DNA of 34,452 nt from Coleofasciculus sp. LEGE 07092 (GCF_015207375.1 NZ_JADEWY010000074.1:1-34452); one strand, 5' to 3'. Positions 17,121-25,582 are shown, counted from the first letter of the stretch. Notes: generated by a model from the letters alone, not told the origin. Made by a program: numbers and translations.

Positions 17121-17639
17121 ATGCCTCCTTATACAGCCTCTTCACTCAAAGCCGAACTCAATTCCCGAGGTTGGCGGTTGACGCCTCAGCGGGAAACGAT
17201 TCTGCATGTTTTTCAAAATCTTCCTAGAGGAAACCACCTAAGTGCTGAAGAACTTCACGACCTGCTAGAGCAGCGCCGGGAAGCTATTAGCCTATCGACA
17301 ATCTATCGTAGCGTAAAGTTAATGGCGCGAATGGGCATTCTGCGAGAACTCGAATTAGCCGAAGGACACAAACATTACGAACTCAATCAGCCTTTTCCTA
17401 ATCATCACCACCATCTGGTCTGTATCCAGTGCAACCAGACCCTTGAGTTTAAGAATGATTCTATCTTGAAACAAGCCATGAAGCAGGTAGAAAAGGAAGG
17501 CTTCCAGCTTATCGACTGCCAACTAACCATTCATAGTATTTGCCCAGAAGCAGTACGCATGGGATGGCCCTCGGCGCTACCGAGCAATTGGTGTTGTACA
17601 AGAGCGATCGCTCATGGACATTCCCCGATTGAAGATTAA
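17121..17639 (+). CDS. perR: Fur-family transcriptional regulator, PerR type
   Basis: This metal-dependent dimeric repressor is most like cyanobacterial PerR (FurC), which controls peroxide-defence genes. The winged-helix domain fills residues 1-85 (RLTPQRETILHVFQ, then ISLSTIYRSVKLMARMGILR as recognition helix and wing). The dimerisation domain begins with KHYELN and the metal-binding HHHHLVCIQCNQTLEF, where His and Cys ligands are visible. ICPEAVRMGWPS near residue 143 is typical of the cyanobacterial PerR branch as I recall it. A perfect 7-1-7 palindrome lies directly upstream. The stop codon falls exactly where a broken WD40 gene begins on the other strand, so the last few residues may have been changed by that join. 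Zur or FurA are the alternatives. Confidence 0.85.
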   Translation: MPPYTASSLKAELNSRGWRLTPQRETILHVFQNLPRGNHLSAEELHDLLEQRREAISLSTIYRSVKLMARMGILRELELAEGHKHYELNQPFPNHHHHLVCIQCNQTLEFKNDSILKQAMKQVEKEGFQLIDCQLTIHSICPEAVRMGWPSALPSNWCCTRAIAHGHSPIED

Positions 17640-17905
17640 TAGTGCGATCGAGATTACCAGATGCCAAGTACTGACCATCCCTCGACCAAGCGATCGCCAA
17701 ACTAGCAGCGCGGATATCCAAACAGTAGGGTTCATCCTGGCAGCTTTGCGCCGTCCAAACTTTCACCCCCCGATGACCACAAACCGCTAAATACTCCCCA
17801 TCAGAACGCCAATCAATACCCAATACCGAGGATGCCTCAAAATTCAATGTTGTCATCACCTCACGCCGTTCGGCATCCCAAATCTGTACAGAACGCCCTG
17901 GCACC
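17638..17905 (-). pseudogene. WD40-repeat gene fragment
   Basis: Reading the minus strand, about 88 residues match WD40 blades: GRSVQIWDAERREV, then SSVLGIDWRSDGEYLAVCGH with GVKVW, and LAIAWSRDGQYLASGNLDRT. No start codon or complete propeller is present. The similarity stops at about 17638, at the stop codon of the PerR gene, and at about 17905, where transposase sequence starts on the opposite strand. Both ends are therefore broken and this is a remnant of a larger WD40 gene. It keeps HIP1 (17689), so the parent was probably resident. Confidence 0.75.
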
Positions 17906-17909
17906 CAAA

Positions 17910-18107
17910 CCGACAAAAGCCGAAAAAGCAGCACAAGGAAAGACGGGATTTGTCGTGGTGGCAACGCGATGGGTGATTGAGCGGTCAAATGCTTGGATGA
18001 AACGTTGTAAAAGTTTAGTCAAGAATTTTGAGAGGACTCTTAGCCATGCCAGGGCAAAGTTCAATCTCTGCTTCATCAGAGCTAATGGTCAAAAGATTGG
18101 CATCTAA
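17910..18107 (+). mobile_element. IS5-type transposase 3'-end remnant
   Basis: The plus strand encodes the C-terminal end of a DDE transposase: GKTGFVVVATRWVIERSNAW carries the catalytic Glu region typical of IS5-group enzymes, then KRCKSLVKNFERTL and NLCFIR to a TAA at 18105-18107. Only about 60 residues remain. The D-D part and the left end are missing, so it cannot transpose by itself. It directly abuts the WD40 fragment, which suggests the insertion followed by deletion broke that gene. Confidence 0.75.
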
Positions 18108-18159
18108 ATTAAATATAAAATTGCCCCATTTTTGGAAAATTAGATATTTTTAACTGTTT

Positions 18160-19734
18160 TTATTGTTTTTTATCAATACGCCAGACCTGATTCGTTTTAT
18201 TAATATTTTTTAAGGTATATTTTTTGGAGAGTTCAGTTTTCATATTTTGGGAAGGTTTATATAAAAATACATCACTGAAATCGTCACCTATTTCCGGTAT
18301 GTTGGGTTCAATCACTAACTGAAATCGCACTTTTGGTTCTAACTGATGGCTAAAAGATAAAACGTTTGGAAACCAATCGTCACTAATCACAACCGGTTTC
18401 TTAGCTTGGTTAATGATGGAAGCTAGCGTGTGATGGATATTGTCATCAGCTTTATTCCACCAGACTTCTGATTGAGAAATGTTTACGCTGGAGAGAACAC
18501 CAATTGATATCAATACCACTATCCCTCCCTTCCATAGCTTTTGTGAACATAACTTAGAAGCAGTTGGGGTAAGTTTAGTAGCGAAGAGGTAAGCAACTGC
18601 TAATTGGATACCTAAAAAAGTAGGGATTAGATAGCGAGTAACTAATGACCGCTGCCCACCAAAAATTAGATCGGGTAGGATTAGGGCAAGTGCTGGTGTA
18701 GCGATCAAAGTCAATACAAATAGCCAAACCCTTTCTGGGCTATTGCGAAACAGAAAATAAATTGAATAGCTTACTAAAGCTAACACCATCAAAAGAACGA
18801 ATGAAAAAGGAATTAAGTATACTAATGGACTACTTTCATTTAAACTAAAATCAGCAAAAAACAAACTGATGCTGCGAACCCACTTAAAAATATAACCAAA
18901 TAATGAAATTGGCTCTTGTGACTTGTTTGCAAGTTTAGATGCCTTAAGGCTAACTATATAAATCCAAGGAACAAAAAATAGAAACCCAGCCAGAGATGTA
19001 GTTAGATAAGCAATTAATTTTTTACTGAGTCTAAAGCGTTCAGTGATCAGTATATAGATTCCATGTCCGATAGAAACTAATGCAGAAAACAAAAATGAGT
19101 ACAACCCCAAGACTACAGTTCCTGCATATATAATCCAACTACCAATGCTTTGCAACCGCATGGCTCGTAAGAGTGAAGCGCTAGAGAGTAAAATGGTTAC
19201 CGTCCATAAACTGTAGGGTCGGGCTTCTTGAGCATAGAGTACATGGAAGGGGGATACAGCCATCAATGCCATTGCTATCAAACCTGTCAGCGGCGAACGA
19301 AATAGTTCGAGGCACAGCCAGTAGATACAAGGGAAAACCAGCAAACTAACTACCGCAGAGAAGCTACGTGTTATTGCCACTGAGTTGCCAAACCATTGCA
19401 CCCAATATCGCACCATCACAAAGTACAGTGGTGTTAACTGAGGTTCTATTTTTGCTACTCCTTCAATGGTATCGATTACAGTTTTTTCAGAATCTGGAGC
19501 TGGATATTGGTATTTATTTAGGTCTTCGAGTCCAATCTCTCGACCATCGATAATTTGCTCAGTCACTTCTTCTGCAGTGTAACCAGAAAGTTGTAATGAG
19601 GTGAAAGTTTCGTCATACCAGTAGGCTTTTTGGTCAAGATTTACGAAGCGAAAAAAAACACCTAGAGCTAACAGAACAACGATTATTGCTCTTAAGGAAC
19701 TTTGAGTCAATAAATATTTTTTTGTTGTTTTCAT
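18160..19734 (-). CDS. GT-C-type glycosyltransferase family 39-like membrane protein
   Basis: The 524-residue protein is polytopic, with about 11 hydrophobic segments and a C-terminal soluble region of about 100 residues. The first external loop carries KAYWYDETFT; the acidic Asp-Glu pair after the first membrane helix is the hallmark of GT-C enzymes that use lipid-phosphate sugars (PMT/ArnT type). A second family stretch is YAQEARPYSLW near residue 170. The likely role is transfer of a sugar from a polyprenyl carrier to a glycan, lipid or protein on the outer face of the membrane; donor and acceptor cannot be told. Start ATG 19732-19734. It is AT-rich and lies next to the IS5/WD40 scar, and is divergent from a second such gene. 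Confidence 0.8.
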   Translation of the reverse strand: MKTTKKYLLTQSSLRAIIVVLLALGVFFRFVNLDQKAYWYDETFTSLQLSGYTAEEVTEQIIDGREIGLEDLNKYQYPAPDSEKTVIDTIEGVAKIEPQLTPLYFVMVRYWVQWFGNSVAITRSFSAVVSLLVFPCIYWLCLELFRSPLTGLIAMALMAVSPFHVLYAQEARPYSLWTVTILLSSASLLRAMRLQSIGSWIIYAGTVVLGLYSFLFSALVSIGHGIYILITERFRLSKKLIAYLTTSLAGFLFFVPWIYIVSLKASKLANKSQEPISLFGYIFKWVRSISLFFADFSLNESSPLVYLIPFSFVLLMVLALVSYSIYFLFRNSPERVWLFVLTLIATPALALILPDLIFGGQRSLVTRYLIPTFLGIQLAVAYLFATKLTPTASKLCSQKLWKGGIVVLISIGVLSSVNISQSEVWWNKADDNIHHTLASIINQAKKPVVISDDWFPNVLSFSHQLEPKVRFQLVIEPNIPEIGDDFSDVFLYKPSQNMKTELSKKYTLKNINKTNQVWRIDKKQ

Positions 19735-19864
19735 TTAGGTTTTACCAAAAATCATTTTTCTGTGTATTTTTATGTATTAATTTATACATCTAAACCTTAT
19801 TGGGAGAATAAGTCAGTATATTCTGTAATAAAACTAGATAATTTGCAATAGTATAAAAAAATAA

Positions 19865-21373
19865 ATGATTACAAAATTGAAAAAAGGTAATCGCAAACTG
19901 ATGAAGATGAGGAAACCCTTGAAGGAGTTACTACACAAAGACTGGTGGCTCAAGTATTTGCCAGTTATTCTCTTGGGAGTAGTCCTCTGCCTGCTGCTCT
20001 TTCATACCGCCGCATCCTTAGTGGAATGGTACTACCAGTGGGAAAACCCTAGAGACTTAGACTACGCTGAAGGCTGGCATGCTTATGTCGCCTCTCAGTC
20101 TTATCCGGGCGGGGAGCAAGTCGGTTCCTCCTACGAAATGCCTTACAATACCCTGCCATACCCACCAATTAGTTACCTATTCCATGGTTGGATGGGAAAA
20201 TTAGTGGGAACTGACTTGGTAGGCGTGCGCACAATTGGCAGAACAACGTCGCTGCTCATGACCCTGCTAAATAGCATAATTATTTTTTTAATGGGACGGG
20301 CAATTGGAGTTAGGTTACTGTGGAGTGCGATCGCAGCGCTTCTGTTCCTAACCTCTCAGGAGGCTCACTTTTTTGCTGTCAGCCTGCGACCTGATGAAAT
20401 GGCTTTAGCGTTTATGCTGTTGGGGTTGTATACAATACTGCGTTGGCGTAACTACTGGCTAATCGGTGCTTTGTTTGCCCTGACATTAGCCACGAAACAT
20501 TCATTTATCTCAGTCCCGTTGGTGCTGACAGTTACTCTGCTGACCCAACGGGATTTTCGTTCATTACTAAAATTCCTAGCTAGCGGATGTTTAGTTGGAC
20601 TGTTAATCTTCGCTGTTAGTACTTGGATCTTAGGTCCATACTGGTGGCAAGGTTCTTTATTACAGGGTTTCCACGGCGCTGACTTCAAGCAGGCAATCTT
20701 CTTTATCGGAGAAGGATTCACTCAGCCGGTGCTTGTGATTGGCGTGGCGAGTGTGATGGTAACGAGGCTGAGGAACTCTGGAGGGTTTATCGCCGTATGT
20801 TTTCTGGTGAGCTTGTGCCTGAATAGCGTAGCACTAGTCAAGGTGGGTGCAGCACCCAATTACTTCCTAGAACCTGTGGCGCTGGCGTCAATTCTCACTG
20901 GCTATTTAGCTGAAAAAGTATTAGATAAGCGGCGTTTAATGTGGAGGGCGTTTGCCTTCACTTTAGTTCTGGCATTAATCATTCCTTCCACTGTTGAGCA
21001 AGCGATCGCGGCAGTAGATTCCCTGAAGGCAAGAGGTGATACTGACCTCGACCCCAAACCCGTTGTCGAACTGTTGCGCCGAACAGAAAGACCAATTCTC
21101 GCAGATCAGGCTTGGCTGTACTTCGAGAGTGGTCATCAACCATTCGTCTCTCCTCCCGATCTGATCATGGCAGGGGTTGAGGGTGGTAAAATTGACGGTA
21201 GACCAATGCAAGAGTTTATTGAGGATCAGGGATTTAAGGCAATCGCGGTACGCCAAAATTGGAAAGAACGGCGTCATTTTCCCCAGGCTTGGATCTCAGC
21301 GATTGAGAAAAATTATCAACCTTTGAGTGAGGACTATGTATATATCGTTATGCAGCCAAAGAATAAATCCTAA
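19865..21373 (+). CDS. Polytopic membrane protein, GT-C glycosyltransferase-like
   Basis: The 502-residue protein has a basic cytoplasmic N-terminus and about 10-11 membrane segments. The first external loop contains NPRDLDYAEGWHAYVA, with Asp and Glu placed as in GT-C glycosyltransferases, followed by PYPPISYLFHGWMGKLVG, a stretch common in this superfamily. LRPDEMALAFMLLGLY and TLATKHSFISVPLVL lie in later helices. The last 110 residues form a soluble domain (KPVVELLRRTERPILADQAW). The start may be the ATG at 19865 or in-frame ATGs at 19901/19907; no ribosome-binding site decides. I infer a sugar transferase acting at the outer face of the membrane. It is divergent from the gene at 18160-19734, with which it may share a glycan pathway. 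Confidence 0.75.
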   Translation: MITKLKKGNRKLMKMRKPLKELLHKDWWLKYLPVILLGVVLCLLLFHTAASLVEWYYQWENPRDLDYAEGWHAYVASQSYPGGEQVGSSYEMPYNTLPYPPISYLFHGWMGKLVGTDLVGVRTIGRTTSLLMTLLNSIIIFLMGRAIGVRLLWSAIAALLFLTSQEAHFFAVSLRPDEMALAFMLLGLYTILRWRNYWLIGALFALTLATKHSFISVPLVLTVTLLTQRDFRSLLKFLASGCLVGLLIFAVSTWILGPYWWQGSLLQGFHGADFKQAIFFIGEGFTQPVLVIGVASVMVTRLRNSGGFIAVCFLVSLCLNSVALVKVGAAPNYFLEPVALASILTGYLAEKVLDKRRLMWRAFAFTLVLALIIPSTVEQAIAAVDSLKARGDTDLDPKPVVELLRRTERPILADQAWLYFESGHQPFVSPPDLIMAGVEGGKIDGRPMQEFIEDQGFKAIAVRQNWKERRHFPQAWISAIEKNYQPLSEDYVYIVMQPKNKS

Positions 21374-21392
21374 ATCCCAGGAATTTGTGCTA

Positions 21393-22820
21393 TCATTTAT
21401 GCTCTTGATAACGCTGCTTAAACTCCCTTTGCCGCTCCTTATGCTCCACTATCGGAGCAGCATACCCACAAGCGTCACGCTCTTCACTAGGAATTTTTCC
21501 CGTAACCAAGTATTCCGTATCTAGAGAACTCAGTTCCGGTAGCCACTGCCGAATATACTCTCCATCTGGATCATATTTCTGCGCTTGACTCGCTGGATTA
21601 AAAATCCTCAGGGGTTTGGGGTCCATCCCACTAGAGGCACTCCACTGCCAGCCGCCGTTATTCGCTGAAAGGTCCCCATCATATAGCTTCTGCATAAAAT
21701 ATTTTTCTCCCCACTGCCAGTTAATGATCAAGTCCTTAGTCAAGAAACTAGCAACAATCATTCGGCAGCGGTTGTGCATCCATCCCGTTTCATTTAATTG
21801 GCGCATGGCAGCATCAACGATAGGATAACCAGTTCTGCCTTCACACCAAGCCTGAAACTGTTCTTCATTATTATCCCAAGGGAAGTCTTTAAATTCCTGG
21901 CGATAGGGACTTTCTGCCAATTCTGGGAAAAAATACATTGCGTGTTGGTAAAATTCCCGCCAAGCCAGTTCTTGCTGCCAGGTTTGGATACTGTTGCGGG
22001 TTTCGTCGCTGCGGCTGTTTTCAAAGGCACTAGCCGCCGCTTGCCAAACCGTGCGGATACCGATGGCTCCAAATTTTAAAGCAGCACTCAATTTTGATGT
22101 GCCATCAACGGCAGGAAAATTCCGCTGTTCTTGGTATTCGTCAATGGCGCTATTACAAAAGTCTTTTAATACTTCCCGTGCTGCCTTCTCCCCTGGTGCT
22201 ACAAGTAGTCGATTTTCCCAGGAATACCCTAAATCTTTGGCAGTGGGTAAATCAATAACCCCAACTTTTTCAGCAATTTCTAATTCTTTTTTTGTCAGTC
22301 CTTCCGTCTTTTCCAAGGGTTCTGTTGGTTCGGCTTTAGGTTGGTCTTTCCAGTTTCTCCAGAACGGGGTATAGACTTTGTAGGGTTCGCCAGACTTGGT
22401 GCGAATTTCTCCTGGGGCGTGCAAAAGCTGATCCCAGCTATTATAAACAGCAATACCTTTTTCTTTGAGGGCTTCTATAACTTGCTGGTCACGCTTTTGG
22501 GAGTAAGGCTCGACATCCCAATTCCAGAATACTGCCTTGGCACGGAGGGCGTCTGCCAGTTCTGGAATTCCTTGGTAGGGGTTTTGATGGAGGATTAATA
22601 ATTGACTGCCAGCTTCAGAATAGCACTGCTGCAACTCCTGCAAGCAGCCCATCATGTAGGTGACTCTAGCGGCGGCAATGTCGTCTCTTTCTAAAATATT
22701 GGGGTCGAGGCAGAAAATTCCTACAACCTTCTGGCTTTGTTGTCGAGCAGCGGTCAATCCGATATTATCTAAGGTGCGTAAATCGCGGCGGTGCCAGAAC
22801 AGAAATAACTGCTGCATCAT
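21393..22820 (-). CDS. phr: Deoxyribodipyrimidine photolyase (class I, cryptochrome/photolyase family)
   Basis: This flavoenzyme uses blue/near-UV light to split cyclobutane pyrimidine dimers. The N-terminal antenna domain starts LFLFWHRRDLRTLDNIGL. The FAD-binding domain has TSKLSAALKFGAIGIRTVW, TWQQELAWREFYQH, RTGYPIVDAAMRQLNETGWM with HNRCRMIVASFLTKDL, and GDLSANNGGWQWSASSGMD with DPKPLRIFNP. The tryptophans of the electron-transfer chain are present. The ATG pair at 22815-22820 gives about 475 residues, the family length; an upstream in-frame start at 22844 adds eight residues that do not match the family. The antenna cofactor could be 8-HDF, as in other cyanobacteria. CPD photolyase is more likely than cryptochrome, but motifs alone do not exclude the latter. 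Confidence 0.92.
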   Translation of the reverse strand: MMQQLFLFWHRRDLRTLDNIGLTAARQQSQKVVGIFCLDPNILERDDIAAARVTYMMGCLQELQQCYSEAGSQLLILHQNPYQGIPELADALRAKAVFWNWDVEPYSQKRDQQVIEALKEKGIAVYNSWDQLLHAPGEIRTKSGEPYKVYTPFWRNWKDQPKAEPTEPLEKTEGLTKKELEIAEKVGVIDLPTAKDLGYSWENRLLVAPGEKAAREVLKDFCNSAIDEYQEQRNFPAVDGTSKLSAALKFGAIGIRTVWQAAASAFENSRSDETRNSIQTWQQELAWREFYQHAMYFFPELAESPYRQEFKDFPWDNNEEQFQAWCEGRTGYPIVDAAMRQLNETGWMHNRCRMIVASFLTKDLIINWQWGEKYFMQKLYDGDLSANNGGWQWSASSGMDPKPLRIFNPASQAQKYDPDGEYIRQWLPELSSLDTEYLVTGKIPSEERDACGYAAPIVEHKERQREFKQRYQEHK

Positions 22821-22880
22821 ACCAATATTTAAACGTATTGTCAATAAAAAATACTTCGGGTTAACTTGTGCTGTCTACTC

Positions 22881-22926
22881 TTTCCCATTAATGGTGTCCT
22901 TGGGAAATGGTAGGCGTATTTACGCC
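22881..22926. repeat. Two adjacent hairpins upstream of phr
   Basis: TTTCCCA (22881-22887) pairs with TGGGAAA (22901-22907), and GGCGTA (22913-22918) pairs with TACGCC (22921-22926) across TT. They lie in the 279 bp between the phr start and the end of the Nudix gene. They may form a terminator for neither strand (no T-run) or an operator. Nothing else is visible in this gap. Confidence 0.4.
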
Positions 22927-23099
22927 AGATTGTACTAATTCAAGTAACATTAGTAGGAGTCAGGAGTCTTATCTATTTATTAGCTCTATTTAGCACAGCT
23001 TTGGATGCAGCAAGGGAAAGGGACAGGACAAATCAAACCTTGTACGTTATAACCCATTTGTTTTAGGGTCAACTCTAACCGTTACCTCCTAGCAAATGG

Positions 23100-23648
23100 T
23101 TATTTCAAAAACGGACGAGCCAGGAAAAAGCTACTAATGGATTTTGCATCTACTGCATCACCATTAAGAATAGCTTGCTCTAATTCCTGGGGTGTCATTA
23201 AAACGGTTTCTATATCTTCATCAGCGTCCAGTTCGGGGCGCGTTTCCAGGAGTTCTAAGTCCTGAGCGAGAAAGACATAGATATATTCATCGGAATAACC
23301 AGGGGCAAGCGGGAATTCACCAAGGGATTTCCAGCTATGGGCGCGATAACCGGTTTCTTCCTCTAGTTCTCGCTTGATAGTGATTTCCGGGTCTTCATGA
23401 GATTCTATAGTGCCAGCGGGAAATTCTAAAAGACGCCCTTGAACGGTAAAGCGGTACTGGCGCACGAGTACCAACTTACCCTCTGGGGTGACGGGAACGG
23501 CAAGGGAACCGCCTGGATGACGGATGCATTCCCAGTCTCCTTCTGCATAATTGGGAAGGCGGAGGTAATTGACCTCAAAGTTAAATCGCCGTCCCTGATA
23601 GACCAAGCGTTGTTTGATAAGTTGTGGGGGTTCTTGACCTTGGGGCAT
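23100..23648 (-). CDS. Nudix hydrolase, ADP-ribose pyrophosphatase-like
   Basis: The enzyme hydrolyses nucleoside diphosphates linked to another group, with ADP-ribose the usual substrate of this subgroup. The Nudix box spans residues 79-101 (GTIESHE..., ending RELEEETGY) and matches Gx5Ex7REUxEExGU fully. Upstream RHPGGSLAVPV and LVRQYRFTVQGRLLEFPAG are typical of the NudF-like branch, and GYSDEYIYVFLAQDL follows. The 182-residue length is normal. Start ATG 23646-23648. It lies 7 bp downstream of folK on the same strand, so the two are probably cotranscribed. A role in dihydroneopterin triphosphate processing for folate is an attractive guess from that link but is not shown by sequence. Confidence 0.9.
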   Translation of the reverse strand: MPQGQEPPQLIKQRLVYQGRRFNFEVNYLRLPNYAEGDWECIRHPGGSLAVPVTPEGKLVLVRQYRFTVQGRLLEFPAGTIESHEDPEITIKRELEEETGYRAHSWKSLGEFPLAPGYSDEYIYVFLAQDLELLETRPELDADEDIETVLMTPQELEQAILNGDAVDAKSISSFFLARPFLK

Positions 23649-23655
23649 ACTTTCT

Positions 23656-24165
23656 TTACATTCGGTGGACTCCAGAACAGTCTAACCCTTGCAGGAGTTG
23701 TGCGATCGCTTGACCGGATACCGGCTCGACCCAATCTGGGGCAATTTCGGCTAGTGGCACGAGCACAAAGGCTCTTTCCCTCATGCGCGGATGCGGGATT
23801 TGCAGGTTAGGTGTCTCTAAAATTAGATCGTCGAATAAAAGAAGATCAATGTCTAGGATTCTTGGTCCCCATCGTTCTCGGCGTAGACGACCAAAGCGTT
23901 TTTCAATTCCCAACAAGGTTTCTATTAATTCCTGGGGTGTTAACTGCACCTCCAGTAAGGCGCAGCCATTCAGATAATCTGGTTGCGGCGGACCGATGGG
24001 TGCGGTTTTGTACCAGCTTGATTTGGCTGTGAGGGTAATATCTGAGATTTGCGCTAGGGTTTCTATCGCGGCTTCTAAGATGGCAAGGGAATCACCGAGG
24101 TTACTACCCAGTGCGATCGCGCTTTGCGTCTGTTTTGCAGATTTGGAGTTTGCTGATTGAATCAC
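23656..24165 (-). CDS. folK: 6-hydroxymethyl-7,8-dihydropterin pyrophosphokinase
   Basis: HPPK transfers pyrophosphate from ATP to 6-hydroxymethyl-dihydropterin, a step before dihydropteroate synthase in folate synthesis. The 169-residue product has the standard pattern: SAIALGSNLGD near residue 15, SSWYKTAPIGPPQPDYLNGC (about 49-68), the ATP-binding RERWGPRILDIDLLLFDD (about 95-112) and IPHPRMRERAFVLVPLAEIA. The start is GTG at 24163-24165; the next residues to IALGS are few, so no shorter start fits well. There is no clear ribosome-binding site. The Nudix gene follows after 7 bp. Its 5' end overlaps the TTG that would extend the divergent WD40 gene, which is one more reason to shorten that gene. 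Confidence 0.95.
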   Translation of the reverse strand: MIQSANSKSAKQTQSAIALGSNLGDSLAILEAAIETLAQISDITLTAKSSWYKTAPIGPPQPDYLNGCALLEVQLTPQELIETLLGIEKRFGRLRRERWGPRILDIDLLLFDDLILETPNLQIPHPRMRERAFVLVPLAEIAPDWVEPVSGQAIAQLLQGLDCSGVHRM

Positions 24166-24177
24166 TACGATAAGAAG

Positions 24178-24195
24178 GGGAGTAGGGAGTGGGGA
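24178..24195. repeat. Dispersed repeat, copy 2 (GGGAGTAGGGAGTGGGGA)
   Basis: This is an exact copy of the 18-base word at 999-1016, in the same orientation relative to the window. It sits between folK and the WD40 gene. Translated in the WD40 frame it again gives KGSREWG, the sequence seen upstream of the GGT-family gene. Confidence 0.8.
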
Positions 24196-24291
24196 ATCCT
24201 CTATTTAAGTTTGTCAGGTAGACTAGCAACAAGAGAACCCGAAACAGCCATACTGAGTGTGCCAGCTTTTGCTGCTTTAGATAAGCGACCT

Positions 24292-25167
24292 ATGAAAGAA
24301 AAAAAACTTCTCGGTCTGTGGTTAGCTGGACCTAGGGATGCAGTTTACTCCGTGGCAGTTACGCCTGACGGACAGAATGTGGTTGGGGGTGGCGCAGATA
24401 AGCTGATTCGTATGTGGGATTTAAGCAGCACTCATGAAAAATCCCTTTTCCGGGGTCATTCGGATTGGGTTCATTCTGTGGCGATTAGTCCTGATGGGCA
24501 AACTTTGGTGAGTGGCAGTTTCGATGGCACTCTTAAAGTATGGAATCTCGAAAGTGGTGAAGAAATTCGTACCCTTACAGGTCATTCAGACCGAGTTTAC
24601 TCCGTTGCCATTAGTCCTGATGGACAAACTGCCTTTAGTGGTAGCCAAGACACAACGATCAAACTTTGGAACCTGAATAGTGGTGAAGAAATTCGCACCA
24701 TCACAGATCATTCAGACTGGGTTTATGCGGTTGCGATTAGTCGGGATGGACAGACGCTAGTGAGTGGTTGTGCAGATGGCACGATTCGAGTTAGCAATAA
24801 GGGACTACTCACGGGTCATGGGGGTAGCGTGACTTCGGTGGCAATTAGTGCCGACGGGCAAACTATTGCCAGTGGCAGTATTGATGAAACGATTAAGCTG
24901 TGGGACTTAAAGACAGGTCGAGAAATTGGTAGTCTGAGAGGTCATTCTGGTGGTGTAACGTCAGTTGCGATCGCTCCGAATGGGCAAAGGCTGGTTAGTG
25001 GTAGTAATGATACAACCGTTAAGGTGTGGGACTTCCAGACAGGGGAAGAAGTACACACCTTTACCCATCACGCCAAAGCTGTTTTATCGGTAGCAATTAG
25101 CCCTGATGGTGAAACCATTGTCAGTGGCAGTCGCAATGACGTGATTAAGGTTTGGGGAATGCAGTAA
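24292..25167 (+). CDS. WD40-repeat protein, seven blades
   Basis: Starting at ATG 24292 the product has 291 residues and consists almost wholly of seven WD40 blades, enough for one closed beta-propeller that would act as a protein-binding platform. Typical repeats are HSVAISPDGQTLVSGS and KVWNLESGEEIRTLTGHS. Blade 4 is short: after TIRVSNKG the usual linker is missing and LLTGH follows at once. No signal peptide or enzymatic domain is present. A TTG at 24157 would extend the frame by 45 residues through an 18-base repeat and into folK, so it is unlikely, though the stretch SVPAFAALDKRP just before the ATG could be a relic of a longer protein. Repeats are similar to those of the propeller at 28886-29764. 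Confidence 0.85.
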   Translation: MKEKKLLGLWLAGPRDAVYSVAVTPDGQNVVGGGADKLIRMWDLSSTHEKSLFRGHSDWVHSVAISPDGQTLVSGSFDGTLKVWNLESGEEIRTLTGHSDRVYSVAISPDGQTAFSGSQDTTIKLWNLNSGEEIRTITDHSDWVYAVAISRDGQTLVSGCADGTIRVSNKGLLTGHGGSVTSVAISADGQTIASGSIDETIKLWDLKTGREIGSLRGHSGGVTSVAIAPNGQRLVSGSNDTTVKVWDFQTGEEVHTFTHHAKAVLSVAISPDGETIVSGSRNDVIKVWGMQ

Positions 25168-25241
25168 GCTATCCGACATCTTATGGCAGTCCCGTTCTCG
25201 GACTGGGGAAGGGTTAAGGGGTAAAGGAGTTTTTGTCAGCT

Positions 25242-25457
25242 TTAATCGCAAGGCGGACAATCTACGCCTTCTCCACAATTATTGTCTGATTCTGCTCCTG
25301 CGGGTGTCCAGCTACATTGGGGTTCATCGTAGCCTGGGCGATCGTCGTTCGGCAAACTTGAATAGTCTGAAACCATACGGCTGAATTCAGTCAGTGAGGC
25401 TTCCTCCAGGGGAAGCGGTTCAGTTGTGGGAAATTTGTCTGAAGACTTATTTACCAT
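25242..25457 (-). CDS. Small Cys-rich acidic peptide, unknown
   Basis: An ATG at 25455-25457 with GGAAGAAAG upstream (good ribosome-binding site) begins a 71-residue product. The N-terminal half has no Cys and is leader-like (LPLEEASLTEFSRMVSDYSS). The C-terminal third carries all four cysteines in a Gly/Asn/Asp/Pro-rich tail: CSWTPAGAES, then NNCGEGVDCPPCD at the extreme end. No signal peptide or membrane segment is seen. This layout (helical leader, then Cys-rich core at the C-terminus) resembles precursor peptides of ribosomal natural products, but no modifying enzyme or peptidase transporter lies nearby. A small metal- or disulfide-containing protein is the alternative. A TTG 13 codons upstream (25496) is a less likely start. 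Confidence 0.6.
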   Translation of the reverse strand: MVNKSSDKFPTTEPLPLEEASLTEFSRMVSDYSSLPNDDRPGYDEPQCSWTPAGAESDNNCGEGVDCPPCD

Positions 25458-25582
25458 TATTTTCTTTCTTCCATTAGTTTTCCTAGATTTTTCCAACCTA
25501 TCCTAGGTAGGCTTACGTTTGTATATTCCTAGATGTATAGAAATACCTGTGATTTGCCCTGACTTTGGTTAGACTTAAAGCC

